Program-made: the position numbers and the translations under genes | Part shown: positions 1 through 8,358 of the stretch, piece after piece | How the letters are laid out: each line of letters starts with the position of its first letter | Numbering within the stretch: position 1 is the stretch's first letter | The notes under the pieces: generated by a model | Told to the model about the DNA's origin: nothing | What the model saw: only the letters and a program-made list of their open reading frames with translations | The model's database searches: none | Origin: an uncultured Collinsella sp. | GTDB lineage: Bacteria > Actinomycetota > Coriobacteriia > Coriobacteriales > Coriobacteriaceae | DNA length: 64,000 nt | Direction of reading: 5' to 3' | Assembly: GCA_958370785.1 (NCBI GenBank) | Contig: CATXKN010000010.1 | Coordinates: 1 to 64,000 of the forward strand

Positions 1-87
1 TTTCAGCAAAAGGTCGCTAGCAAAGAGTAATGCAAGCAGGGCAAAGCCGATTGTGGTCAAGTATCTCGATTGATTTTGCGACAACAT
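1..87 (-). CDS. Membrane protein, N-terminal fragment cut by window edge
   Basis: The reverse strand starts at an ATG preceded by AAAGGAAG at about 6 nt and stays open for 29 codons to the window edge. The encoded start is a short polar stretch followed by a hydrophobic run (IGFALLALLFA), so it is a membrane or secreted protein. It lies downstream of a broken secreted-peptide gene and a broken thioredoxin-like gene on the same strand. In lactococcin-972-type bacteriocin loci a large integral membrane protein occupies this place, but too little is visible to assign it. Confidence 0.5.
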   Translation of the reverse strand, partial: MLSQNQSRYLTTIGFALLALLFASDLLLK

Positions 88-374
88 GGCAACTTCCTTT
101 CAGAACATGCAAGTGAAAAGTCGGTACGATGTCATTGCGGTTGCAAACAAGCCGCCGCTAGGACCGGTTGTTACGAGACCGGCGATAACTTCAGCGGTGC
201 CAGCAAGCTAGAGATCGCGCAGGCAAGCCTCCTCCTTCGCGTTCAGCTTGACCTTGTGAGGGACGGGGCGGTTATTTGCAGATCCGTGAGAATCGCACCA
301 CGCCTTGGAATATGAATCCGTGCAGCGCCCGCGCTCAAAAAAAGGGATATATCGTAATTTTCGTCGTAGTTGAC

Positions 375-506
375 TCAGACGTAGATATCGCTGCTCTCGG
401 CGGGAGATCCCTCGTCGGCATAGGCTGCCGCAACGGGTACAAATGGTGTCATGACAAGGGAGAGGCAAAGAGTTGCTGAGACGATGGAGGGCAGGCATTT
501 CTTCAT
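375..506 (-). pseudogene. Secreted peptide precursor, apparently broken after the signal peptide
   Basis: An ATG with an AAGGAG site about 5 nt upstream opens a 43-codon frame. It encodes a clear signal peptide: MKK, a hydrophobic core, then an AYA-DE cleavage site. A TGA follows soon after. Down to about 208 another frame stays open and encodes a Ser/Tyr/His-containing tail (DSYSKAWCDSHGSAN) that loosely recalls the mature part of lactococcin-972-type peptides. I read this as a bacteriocin-like precursor broken by a frameshift. It could also be an intact 43-residue secreted peptide. Family assignment is tentative. Confidence 0.35.
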
Positions 507-580
507 GGCTGGCTCCTTAATCTGGCCTTTGATAGTTACTTGATGTCGCCTCCTTTCGCTTTCTATCCGTTGTATTTGGC

Positions 581-874
581 CTATTTCTTTAATAAGGCAA
601 GAGGTTCTTCCTCTCCTTCGGATAAGCCGATGATGTTTCCTTGATCATCCAGTATGAATACGGACGGAATATGCTCAAGTTCATATTGGTCATACATGGT
701 CTTATTTTAATCTATGTATATGGGAAAGTCTCCTTCATGGACCGAGGCTTCTTCAATTGTGCTGTCCTCGGAAACAGTGAAAAGGTTCTTCCTTAAGGCT
801 GCGAAATTATCAAGTTGTTGCATATCTTCTATGAGAGATTCGCAGTGCTGACACCACGATGCCCAGATACCGCA
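581..874 (-). pseudogene. Thioredoxin-like protein remnant
   Basis: Read on the minus strand, the frame contains the thioredoxin active-site signature GIWASWCQHC (CxxC), and later IPSVFILDDQGNIIG, the usual cis-Pro strand and turn. It ends at a TAG at 581-583. There is an in-frame TAA between the two motifs (YID-stop-NKTMYD), and the 5' end runs into a TGA at 875-877, where the head-to-head DUF6273 fragment begins. So it is both truncated and interrupted. Thioredoxin-like accessory proteins are common beside bacteriocin genes, which fits the broken peptide gene just downstream. Confidence 0.6.
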
Positions 875-1380
875 TCATCGGTATCAACCATGACGACCTC
901 GCCGACGGTAGCGGCAAGGCGGGGCTGACGTTTGAGACGACCAACGATGTCCTATACAAACACATCTGGAACGACACAAAGACCAATGTCGGCGGTTGGA
1001 GGTCCTCTAAGCTCCGCGCCCGCCTGAACTCCGGTGACCTCTGGGTGCTCCTGCCGGCCGAGCTCCGGTCCAAGGCGAAGGCCGTCACGAAGATGACGGA
1101 CAACGAGGGCGGCGGTAGCGCCGGCACTCCGACGGCAACGAATGACAAGGCCTTCATCCTCTCGACGTCCGAGATTTACGGAGACCTCCAGTCTGACGGC
1201 GCCCAGTACGAGTACTATGCGACGTCGAGGTATTCTGGACCTGAGATTGTGTGCTATTTCAGCACTCGTTCCGTGTCTCCGAGTGACTCAACGGACTTTA
1301 TCTATGTTGGCCCTTTCGGTCGCTGGAGCAGCGGTAGTGCCAACAGTGCCGGCAACGTGTTTCCCGCTTGGTGCTTCTAG
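859..1380 (+). CDS. DUF6273 domain protein, 5'-truncated
   Basis: The 173 residues match what I recall of DUF6273: YRIIGINHDD near the start, GGWRSSKLRARLNSGDLW, an ILSTSEIYG block, a QYEYY block, and a glycine/serine-rich end closing in FPAWCF. Members are normally longer, with an N-terminal part before YRIIGINHDD. Here the frame begins inside the domain and the ATG at 859 has no ribosome binding site. The fragment meets a thioredoxin-like remnant of opposite orientation at 859-875. Function of the family is unknown. A strong terminator follows the stop codon. It is probably not expressed from its own start. Confidence 0.6.
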   Translation: MPRYRIIGINHDDLADGSGKAGLTFETTNDVLYKHIWNDTKTNVGGWRSSKLRARLNSGDLWVLLPAELRSKAKAVTKMTDNEGGGSAGTPTATNDKAFILSTSEIYGDLQSDGAQYEYYATSRYSGPEIVCYFSTRSVSPSDSTDFIYVGPFGRWSSGSANSAGNVFPAWCF

Positions 1381-1394
1381 ATTTTCTAGTGCAA

Positions 1395-1426
1395 GGCCCG
1401 CGCGACTCCGCGCGGGCCTATCTTTT
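1395..1426 (+). terminator. Rho-independent terminator after the DUF6273 fragment
   Basis: A perfect 10-bp GC stem (1395-1404 with 1409-1418) with an ACTC loop is followed by TATCTTTT. It lies 15 nt after the stop codon. Confidence 0.85.
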
Positions 1427-1430
1427 GGCA

Positions 1431-1849
1431 AGTGTACGAACGGTTTAGGTTCGCGGCACAGGTATTCGGGTTGAGGAGAAATAGGGTCATACGGCGGCTC
1501 TCAGAGCGCCTGCCGCACTCCCCCGCCATTACCCCTGCGGCGTCCTCGTATAGAGCCCATCCTGTTTGCCGTTTCGTTGCAACAGCCCACTTGTCCACCG
1601 ATCAAGTGAGCTGCTGGAATAAATACAGCGACACGCTTGTTCGTTACAGTCGCTATATCTGCGTAAATCGCCGCGATAAATACAGCCTGTACTAGGCTGT
1701 ATACCAGCTACGCGTATGTAGATTCATATCGCGTTATTAAATCGGCTCAAGTGTGTGCAAAACGCGCAAGTAGCCGCAAAAAGCGATTATCGCGTAGGTA
1801 GATTTTTGGCACCCTGTTGCTTAATCAAAATTAAGCAATTGCTTAAAAC
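1431..1849. other. Gene-poor spacer with an AAGC-type inverted repeat
   Basis: No convincing gene is present; short open frames lack ribosome binding sites and family motifs. The only structure I see is TTGCTTAAT-CAAA-ATTAAGCAA (1817-1838), directly followed by another TTGCTTAA (1839-1846). This could be a regulator site or chance. Confidence 0.4.
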
Positions 1850-1879
1850 AAAAAAGGTCAGGCACTAGGTGCCTGACCT
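1850..1879 (-). terminator. Terminator of tRNA-Pro
   Basis: On the minus strand an 11-bp perfect stem (1855-1865 with 1869-1879, loop of 3) is followed by a run of six T. It lies 10 nt after the encoded CCA of the tRNA. Confidence 0.85.
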
Positions 1880-1888
1880 GCAAACTTC

Positions 1889-1965
<77 letters not shown>

Positions 1966-2045
1966 AAGCTTTTGTTTGTTGCTCTGCTCTCGCTCGCAAC
2001 AGGGAGTATATTAACCCGAAACTTTGCCCTTGCGCAAGAACTTTT

Positions 2046-3257
2046 TTACAAATTTTGTAGCAAGTCCAAAATTGTATCTGCGAGCTGGGGTTTTGTTAGA
2101 ACGGGAAGTTCTTGCGTACCCGCTGTACTCACGATCCAGGCCTTGTTGGTATCGGTTCCAAAGCCCGAATCGGCACGCGAGACATCGTTGGCGATAATGG
2201 CATCGCAACCCTTGCGGGCGAGCTTGCGGTGCGCGTACTCCACGACGTTATCGGTCTCGGCCGCAAAGCCGATCACGCACCGCTCCCCCTTCTGGCGCGA
2301 AAGTTCGGCCAAGATATCGACCGTCTCGACCAGTTCGATGCGATCCAAGCGCTCGTTGGCCTTTTTGAGCTTATGGTCGGCAGGGGCTGCGGGGGTGTAG
2401 TCGGCGACGGCGGCCGCACAAATGGCTGTATCGGCCGTCTGGAAGGCGCTGAGCGCTGCCTGCAGCATCTCTGCGGCGGTCTGCACGCGTACGCACTCCA
2501 CGCCGCGGGGGACATCGAGCGATGTCGGTCCCAGCACAAGCGTGACCGCAGCGCCGCGGCGAGCAGCCTCCCCCGCCAGGGCGATGCCCATCTTGCCCGA
2601 CGACCGGTTGCCAATAAAGCGCACGGGGTCGATCGGCTCGTGCGTGGGGCCGGCGGTGATTACGATGCGCTTGCCCGCAAGGTCCTGGGGCGCGGGGTTG
2701 AGCACCTCGCAGACGGCCTTAACGATGTCCTCGGGCTCGCTCATGCGTCCCGTGTCCACGTCGCCGCAGGCAAGGTAGCCACTACCGGGTCCTACCACGT
2801 GGACGCCACGGTCGCGCAGCGTGGCCATGTTGGCCTGCGTCGCCGGCGCCTTCCACATGCCGTTGTTCATGGCAGGGGCGATCACGATGGGGCGCGGCGT
2901 GGCAAGCAGCGTGGTGGAGATGAGGTCATCGGCGATACCGTTTGCCATCTTGGCGATGATATTGGCCGTCGCGGGCGCCACGACCACCAAATCGGGCTCC
3001 TGCGCCAGCGAAATGTGGTGAATGGGGTCGGAGGGGTCGTCGAACAGGCCCACCGCGACCGGCTCATTGGTGAGCGCGCGGAAGGTGAGCGGCCCCACAA
3101 ACTCCGTGGCATGCTCGCTCATAACGACCTTGACGCGCGCGCCGCGCTTTTGCAACAGGCGCACGATATTGCACGACTTATAGGCGGCGATCCCACCGGT
3201 AATACCCAGCAGGATCGTTTTTCCCTCAAGTTGCATTGAATTATTGGGCGCCGCCAT
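2046..3257 (-). CDS. coaBC: Bifunctional phosphopantothenoylcysteine decarboxylase / phosphopantothenate-cysteine ligase
   Basis: This enzyme carries out two successive steps of coenzyme A synthesis. It joins cysteine to 4'-phosphopantothenate (CoaB) and decarboxylates the product (CoaC). The 403 residues match the fused family. The N-terminal flavoprotein half has GITGGIAAYK, VVVAPATANIIAKMANG, PAMNNGMW and the SGYLACGDVDTGRM active-site loop. The C-terminal ligase half begins with ITAGPTHEPIDPVRFIGNRS and has a KLKK motif. The ATG at 3257 has AAGGAAG at 8 nt. It is the last gene of the leftward core block, 3 nt after the zinc-ribbon gene. Confidence 0.95.
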   Translation of the reverse strand: MAAPNNSMQLEGKTILLGITGGIAAYKSCNIVRLLQKRGARVKVVMSEHATEFVGPLTFRALTNEPVAVGLFDDPSDPIHHISLAQEPDLVVVAPATANIIAKMANGIADDLISTTLLATPRPIVIAPAMNNGMWKAPATQANMATLRDRGVHVVGPGSGYLACGDVDTGRMSEPEDIVKAVCEVLNPAPQDLAGKRIVITAGPTHEPIDPVRFIGNRSSGKMGIALAGEAARRGAAVTLVLGPTSLDVPRGVECVRVQTAAEMLQAALSAFQTADTAICAAAVADYTPAAPADHKLKKANERLDRIELVETVDILAELSRQKGERCVIGFAAETDNVVEYAHRKLARKGCDAIIANDVSRADSGFGTDTNKAWIVSTAGTQELPVLTKPQLADTILDLLQNL

Positions 3258-3260
3258 CGT

Positions 3261-3980
3261 TTAGGCTTCCTTGCTCGGAAGCACCAGCAGGCGGTGGCAG
3301 TACGGGCAATGCGTAATCTCACTACCGTCGTGGTTGAGGTCGCTCATGGACGACGCCTGCAGTGCGGTGTGGCAAACCGTGGGGATGTTGCCCTTGATGG
3401 TCTCGACGGCCAGGCCGCGGAACTGCTTGAGCAGGCGCTCGTAATCGGTGAGCACGTCGGTCGGCAGCGTGGCAGCAAGCGCGGTGCGCTCCTTGGTGGC
3501 GGTATCAATCTGGGCCTGGAGGTCGGCGGCCTTGGCGCGGGCGGCCTTGGTGTCGGCCTTCACGCCCTCCTCGAACTTGGCGATGATGGCCTGCGCGCGG
3601 GCCTCGCGATCGAGCGCCTCCTTATGGGCGACAACGACATCCTTGCGGGTGTGCTCGATCTTGTCCAGACGCTTTGCCAGGGTGGCAAGCTCATTCTCCA
3701 GGTCCTGCACCTCGCGGTAATCAGATCCGTCGACGTGACGCTTCTTGGCGGCCTCGATGGCGTTATTGGTCTGGATCTCGGTGGTGTTGAGATCGTCGAG
3801 CTCAATATCCAGGTCCTTGCGCTGGGCGTAGAGCTTGGTCATCTCGGCCTTGAGCTTAACGTAGGTCTTGCGCTTGGAAGCGAGCTCCTTGAGCTCCGGC
3901 ATATTGGCAAGTTCGCTCTTGTTGCGGGCGAGCTCCAAATCGATCTGTTGCAGCTTGAGTAGCGTAGCGCCGGCGCTCAT
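3261..3980 (-). CDS. Coiled-coil protein with C-terminal zinc-ribbon-like end
   Basis: The protein is 239 residues from the ATG at 3980, which has AGGAGAG just upstream; a longer in-frame start at 4016 would lie inside the upstream gene. Most of it is charged heptad-type sequence, the antiparallel coiled-coil hairpin of the C4-type zinc-ribbon (DUF164/CT398-like) family. The end holds HCPYCHRLL, but the first metal knuckle is degenerate (VCHTAL, one Cys of the usual pair missing), so zinc binding is uncertain. The start overlaps the Nif3-like stop as ATGA, suggesting translational coupling. This pairing with Nif3-like genes is common in bacteria. The role is unknown; nucleic-acid or chaperone-like roles have been suggested for relatives. 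Confidence 0.8.
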   Translation of the reverse strand: MSAGATLLKLQQIDLELARNKSELANMPELKELASKRKTYVKLKAEMTKLYAQRKDLDIELDDLNTTEIQTNNAIEAAKKRHVDGSDYREVQDLENELATLAKRLDKIEHTRKDVVVAHKEALDREARAQAIIAKFEEGVKADTKAARAKAADLQAQIDTATKERTALAATLPTDVLTDYERLLKQFRGLAVETIKGNIPTVCHTALQASSMSDLNHDGSEITHCPYCHRLLVLPSKEA

Positions 3981-4786
3981 AAGTTCTCTCCTTTTGTCAC
4001 AGTCCACCATTGGCAAGGGCTCAATATTTTAATCGCATGACGGGGGTCGACCCCGGCGTCAACTGCAGAGTTCATCAATATATCAACGAACGGCTCCTCG
4101 GAGCGGTCATGGCCGAGCAGGATGATGCCCAGACCGCGCAGAGCGAGGTCCTGCGCCACGTGATAGCCCGCCTCGCCCGTCACGATGGCATCCGCACCGG
4201 CGGCGATGGCAAGCTCGCCAAAGTCGCCGAGGGAGCCGCCCAAAATGGCGACGGTGCGGCACGGGTGATCGGCCTCGCCCCACACGCGTGGGTCGCTGCC
4301 AAACGCCGCTGCGGCGCGCGCGGCAAGGTCACGCAGGCTGCAGTGGACGTTCAGCGTTGCAAGCGCGCCCAGGCCGGTCGCTTCGGGGTCGTCCACGTGC
4401 TCCAGCGAGCTTGCGGGCGCGGCGTCCAACAGCTCACTTAGGCAAACGCGAGCCTCATGCGAGCGGTCCAGATTGGTGTGGAGCGAGATGATACTCACCC
4501 CGCAGCGGGCAGCCTCGTAGAGCGCCGCACTGCACTGGGGGCGCGTCGCGCTGGGCGGACAAAAGGCCTCGGGCGCCTTGATATAGATGGGATGATGCGT
4601 CAGCAACACGTTGGCGCCGGCCTCAAGAGCGCGATGCACGTTGGCCTCGGTCGCGTCGAGCGCGCAGGCAACGCCGCGGATCTCGTCGTCGGGGTCGCCG
4701 ACGGATAAGCCTACATGATCCCAACCCTCGGCGTCCGTCTTGGGATAGCGTGCCAGCAGTGCGCGCTCGAGTTCGGCGACGATCAT
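3977..4786 (-). CDS. Nif3-like dinuclear metal centre protein
   Basis: The 269 residues match the Nif3/DUF34 family, which forms toroidal hexamers with a two-metal site. Visible metal-ligand motifs are LLTHHPIYIKAPE, SLHTNLDRS and, near the C-terminus, LLGHDRSEEPF. Length is normal for the short form without an inserted PII-like domain. Biochemical function is unsettled; some members are called GTP cyclohydrolase I type 2, which is not well supported. Both ends overlap neighbours by ATGA (with the cysteine desulfurase upstream and the coiled-coil protein downstream), so the three are probably made from one message. Confidence 0.88.
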   Translation of the reverse strand: MIVAELERALLARYPKTDAEGWDHVGLSVGDPDDEIRGVACALDATEANVHRALEAGANVLLTHHPIYIKAPEAFCPPSATRPQCSAALYEAARCGVSIISLHTNLDRSHEARVCLSELLDAAPASSLEHVDDPEATGLGALATLNVHCSLRDLAARAAAAFGSDPRVWGEADHPCRTVAILGGSLGDFGELAIAAGADAIVTGEAGYHVAQDLALRGLGIILLGHDRSEEPFVDILMNSAVDAGVDPRHAIKILSPCQWWTVTKGENL

Positions 4787-5961
4787 GCGGCACCCACGAT
4801 CGACAGCAGCGCCTGGGCAAAGTCGTCCAGATCGCCCGGATTCACACGGTCATCGAAGGAGATGCGCAATGCGCCCAACGCCTGCTCGCGACCGATGCCC
4901 ATCGCGCTCAAAACGTGGCTGGGGTCCATGCTGCCGCTCGAGCATGCCGAGCCTGCCGACACCTCAAAGCCGGCGGCGTCGAGCTTGATGATGAGCTCCT
5001 CGGAGTCCATGCCGTCAATGTAGATCGATACCATGCCGGGCAGACGGTCGGCATGCGCATAGTCGCCCATCGTGGCGTGAATGCGCGGATGGGCCGTAAG
5101 CGTGGCGTAGAGCTTGTCGGAAAGGGCTTGCAGCTTCTCACGCTCCTCGGCCACATGGGGCGTCAGCGTGCAGGCGGCAGCGGCAAAGGCGAGCTGCGTG
5201 CGCAGGTCCTGCGTGCCGGCACGTCGTCCGGCTTCCTGTCCGCCGCCAAAGATTCGGGGGCGCAGCGGCGTGCGGTTCTTAAGGTAGAGCGCACCGGATG
5301 CCACAGGGCCGCCGATCTTATGCGCGGCAACGGACATGGCATCGACGCCCAGCTCGGTGACATCGAGCGGAATATGCAAATAGCCCTGGATGGCATCGGT
5401 GTGGAACAGGGCGCCCACGGTATGCGCGGCGGCGGCCAGCTCGCGGATGGGCTGCACCACACCGGTCTCGTTGTTGGCTGTCATGATGCTCACGAGTGCG
5501 ACGTCGTTGCCGAGCAAGTCATTCAGCGCAGCGGTCTCGATGTAGCCCGCACGGCAGGGCTGAACCAGATCGACGGTAAAACCGGCGGCGCGCAGCAGCG
5601 GCAGGTTGTCCAGGATCGAATCGTGCTCAATCGCCGACACGATCACGCGGTCGCGCTTGCGATCGCGCTGACGAGCGCCCTCGGCAAGTCCGAGGAGCGC
5701 CAGCTGGTTTGCCTCGGTGCCGCCGTTGGTCAGGACGATCTCGGACGGGCGGACGCGTGCGCCAAAGCTACGGGCGATCTCGCGACGGGCAACTTCCAGG
5801 CGTGCGGCGGCCTTGCGTCCAAGCGAGTGCAGCGAGTTGGGGTTGACGCCGGCAAGCTCGCTGTCGTCATATTCGCGCTGCGCAAGGAGCGCCTCGGCGC
5901 GCATGGGCGTCGAGGCGGCGTAATCAAGATTCACGAGTATGCGGTTTTGACCTGCGGTCAT
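4783..5961 (-). CDS. Cysteine desulfurase (NifS/IscS family)
   Basis: A PLP enzyme that takes sulfur from cysteine to give alanine and an enzyme persulfide, used for Fe-S clusters and thio-modified tRNA. Seen in the 392 residues: LDYAASTPM at the start, ANNETGVVQP, SVAAHKIGGP with the PLP lysine, and SAGSACSSGS carrying the catalytic cysteine loop. No scaffold gene (iscU/sufU) or tRNA thiolase lies beside it, so the acceptor cannot be named from context. The stop overlaps the Nif3-like start by 4 nt. Which paralogue (iscS, nifS or a tRNA-dedicated form) is not decidable here. Confidence 0.92.
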   Translation of the reverse strand: MTAGQNRILVNLDYAASTPMRAEALLAQREYDDSELAGVNPNSLHSLGRKAAARLEVARREIARSFGARVRPSEIVLTNGGTEANQLALLGLAEGARQRDRKRDRVIVSAIEHDSILDNLPLLRAAGFTVDLVQPCRAGYIETAALNDLLGNDVALVSIMTANNETGVVQPIRELAAAAHTVGALFHTDAIQGYLHIPLDVTELGVDAMSVAAHKIGGPVASGALYLKNRTPLRPRIFGGGQEAGRRAGTQDLRTQLAFAAAACTLTPHVAEEREKLQALSDKLYATLTAHPRIHATMGDYAHADRLPGMVSIYIDGMDSEELIIKLDAAGFEVSAGSACSSGSMDPSHVLSAMGIGREQALGALRISFDDRVNPGDLDDFAQALLSIVGAA

Positions 5962-5967
5962 AAGGGT

Positions 5968-6639
5968 TTATGCCTCCTGTGCGGCCTCATTGCCCAGCTT
6001 CTGCAGCAGTGCAACCTCGGCAGCGGGATCTTCGGACTTAAATACGGCGGAACCGGCTACGAGCACGTTGGCACCGGCCTTGACGACCTCGGCGATGTTT
6101 TTGGAAGAAATGCCGCCGTCGACCTCGATCATGGGCGACACGCCGTGGCGCTCGCACATGGCCTTGAGCTCGTGCAGTTTGGCGATAGTGCCCGGGATAA
6201 AGCTCTGGCCGCCAAAGCCGGGGTTCACGCTCATGAGCAGCACCATGTCGACAACGTCGATGATGCTCTCGAGCACGCAGACGGGCGTGGCGGGGTTGAG
6301 CACCACACCGGCCTTGACGCCGCGCTGCTGCAGGTGCGTGAGCGTGCGGTGCAGGTGCGTGGAGGCCTCGTAGTGCACGGTGATCATATCGGCACCGGCA
6401 TCGGCATACCAATCGACCGTCTCGTCGGGATTCGACACCATGAGGTGCGCGTCGACCGGCACGTCAGTTGAGCGCTTGACGGCCTTGAGGATATCAACGC
6501 CAAAGGTGAGGTTGCCGGTAAAGTGACCATCCATAACGTCGAAGTGCACAAAGTCGGCGCCGGCGATCTTGTCGAGTTCGCCCTTGAGGTTGGCCATATC
6601 GGCCGAAAGGACAGACGGAGCGATTTTGATGGAACCCAT
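5968..6639 (-). CDS. rpe: Ribulose-phosphate 3-epimerase
   Basis: Interconverts ribulose 5-phosphate and xylulose 5-phosphate in the pentose phosphate pathway. The 223-residue TIM barrel shows the expected signatures: IAPSVLSADMANL at the start, HFDVMDGHFTGNLTFG with metal-binding His and Asp, VDAHLMV, MSVNPGFGGQSF, and EVDGGIS near the end. Length is normal. It ends 7 nt before the cysteine desulfurase start and begins 18 nt after gpsA, consistent with one transcript. Confidence 0.95.
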   Translation of the reverse strand: MGSIKIAPSVLSADMANLKGELDKIAGADFVHFDVMDGHFTGNLTFGVDILKAVKRSTDVPVDAHLMVSNPDETVDWYADAGADMITVHYEASTHLHRTLTHLQQRGVKAGVVLNPATPVCVLESIIDVVDMVLLMSVNPGFGGQSFIPGTIAKLHELKAMCERHGVSPMIEVDGGISSKNIAEVVKAGANVLVAGSAVFKSEDPAAEVALLQKLGNEAAQEA

Positions 6640-6657
6640 GGTAGTAGCCTTTCTGCG

Positions 6658-7665
6658 CTAGTCGGTGAGTCCGTAGAACTCTTGAGAGGGGACGCGGTCG
6701 GTAAGAATCTCGAGCGCCCTATCCAAAGTAACACCGTTGTAGAGCGTTTGCTCCACGGCAAAGGTGAGCGGAATGTCTACGCCCAGTGAACGGGCGAGCT
6801 CGCTCACGCTGCGGGCGGCGACGGCACCCTCAACCACCATATGCGTGCGCGTCTGGTACTCGTCGAGCGAAACGCCGTGGGCAAATTCGTAGCCAAAGGT
6901 GCGGTTGCGCGAATGCTCGGAGGTGCAGGTGGCAATGAGGTCGCCCATGCCGGCAAGTCCCATGCAGGTCATGGCCTGGCCGCCGCGGGCGTGTACCAGG
7001 CGGCTGATCTCGGCTAAGCCGCGCGTCATGATGAGGGCGAGCGTGTTGTCGCCCGCGCCCGAGCCGGCGGAGATGCCGCACACGATGGCGATGACGTTTT
7101 TCATAGCGCCGCAAACCTCGACACCGGTCATGTCCTGCGATAGGTAGATGCGGAAGGCCGTAGATAGGAGCAGGTCCTTAAATGTCTCCCCAATCTGCGG
7201 GTCTTCGCTGGCGATGACGGCGGCAGAAAGTCCGCCGCGGCAGATCTCCTCGGCATGGTTGGGGCCCGAGAGCGCCGCCACGCGTGCCTCGTTGCCGATC
7301 TCGCTGGCAATGACCTCGCTCATGAGCAGGCCGGACTCGGGCTCGATGCCCTTGGTGAGGCACAGAACCGGTGTTTCGTCCGCGATAAACGGCGCCGCCT
7401 GGTGGCAGACGTCGCGCAGGTGCGTCGAAGGCACGGCAAAGATGATGGCATCGGCACCGTTGAGCGCCTGCGCCAGGTCCGTCGTGGCGACGACGTTTTC
7501 CGGCAGCACGTAATCCACCAGATACCGCGGATTGCGGTGCTCGCTATTGATGCCGGCGGCCGTCTGCTCACTATGGGCCCACATGGTCACGCGCTCGGCT
7601 CGCGCGGCGGCAAGGCCGGCGACGGCGGTTCCCCAGGAGCCGGAGCCAATCAGCGCAACATTCAT
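6658..7665 (-). CDS. gpsA: Glycerol-3-phosphate dehydrogenase [NAD(P)+]
   Basis: Reduces dihydroxyacetone phosphate to sn-glycerol 3-phosphate, the backbone of phospholipids. The 335 residues start with the nucleotide-binding GSGSWGTAVAGLAA, followed by VPSTHLRDV, CLTKGIE, ALSGPNHAEE, the GAMKNVIAIVCGI segment with the catalytic Lys, and GMGDLIATCTSEHSRN. It sits 9 nt after plsY, whose product uses glycerol 3-phosphate; pairing of the two genes supports the assignment. Confidence 0.96.
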   Translation of the reverse strand: MNVALIGSGSWGTAVAGLAAARAERVTMWAHSEQTAAGINSEHRNPRYLVDYVLPENVVATTDLAQALNGADAIIFAVPSTHLRDVCHQAAPFIADETPVLCLTKGIEPESGLLMSEVIASEIGNEARVAALSGPNHAEEICRGGLSAAVIASEDPQIGETFKDLLLSTAFRIYLSQDMTGVEVCGAMKNVIAIVCGISAGSGAGDNTLALIMTRGLAEISRLVHARGGQAMTCMGLAGMGDLIATCTSEHSRNRTFGYEFAHGVSLDEYQTRTHMVVEGAVAARSVSELARSLGVDIPLTFAVEQTLYNGVTLDRALEILTDRVPSQEFYGLTD

Positions 7666-7674
7666 GACTCTCTC

Positions 7675-8358
7675 CTACTTATCGTCGGGCTCGGTGACGC
7701 GCTTGGTAAACGAGAGCTTGGACTCCTTGCCCGTCATGAGCTTTTTGATGTTCGCGCGATGGGCCCACACCACGGTAATGCCGATCATCGCCATGCAAAA
7801 CTTAAGTCCCAGGCTGCTGTACGGAAAGACCGCGCAGGCGGCGATGGGAAGACCGATGGCCGCGGCAAGCGAGCCCACCGACACAAACTTGGTGATGGCG
7901 ACGGCCACGATAAACATGCCCAGCAGCGAAAGTCCGATGGGCCAGTACCAGGCGAGGATGACGCCCAAGCCCACGGCGATACCCTTGCCGCCATGGAAGT
8001 TGAGGTAGGGCGAGAAGATGTGGCCCCACACGGCTGCCAGGCAAATGACGCCGAGCATCCAATCGCCGGGGGCTCCAGGCGCCATGATGCTCACAGGGAA
8101 GCCATAGCCCACGCCCGCGATGAGCGGACGGGCGATAAGGACACAGATGGCGCCCTTCAGGCAGTCGAGCAGCAGCGTGAGTGCCGCGACCTTGGGGCCG
8201 GCAACGCGCAGGGCGTTGGTGGTGCCGATGTTGCCGGAGCCCGCCTTGCGAATGTCGGTGTGGTTAAACACGCGGCCCAGGATCAAGCCAAACGGAATCG
8301 CTCCGATAAAGAACGAGACCACGGCGCAGATGGCGGTCAGCAGAATCGGATTATGCAT
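7675..8358 (-). CDS. plsY: Glycerol-3-phosphate acyltransferase PlsY
   Basis: An integral membrane enzyme that moves an acyl group from acyl-phosphate to glycerol 3-phosphate, the first step of phospholipid synthesis in many Gram-positives. The 227 residues have several hydrophobic segments and the three PlsY motifs: SGNIGTTNALR (phosphate loop), FHGGKGIAVGLG and the C-terminal HRANIKKL loop. The start overlaps the end of der by 8 nt, and gpsA follows directly. Confidence 0.95.
   Translation of the reverse strand: MHNPILLTAICAVVSFFIGAIPFGLILGRVFNHTDIRKAGSGNIGTTNALRVAGPKVAALTLLLDCLKGAICVLIARPLIAGVGYGFPVSIMAPGAPGDWMLGVICLAAVWGHIFSPYLNFHGGKGIAVGLGVILAWYWPIGLSLLGMFIVAVAITKFVSVGSLAAAIGLPIAACAVFPYSSLGLKFCMAMIGITVVWAHRANIKKLMTGKESKLSFTKRVTEPDDK

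Noticed and set aside
4750..6471. A long plus-strand open frame opposite the cysteine desulfurase and rpe
   Set aside because: It runs antisense to two clear enzymes, has Gly/His/Arg-rich composition without motifs, and arises from GC-rich codon use.
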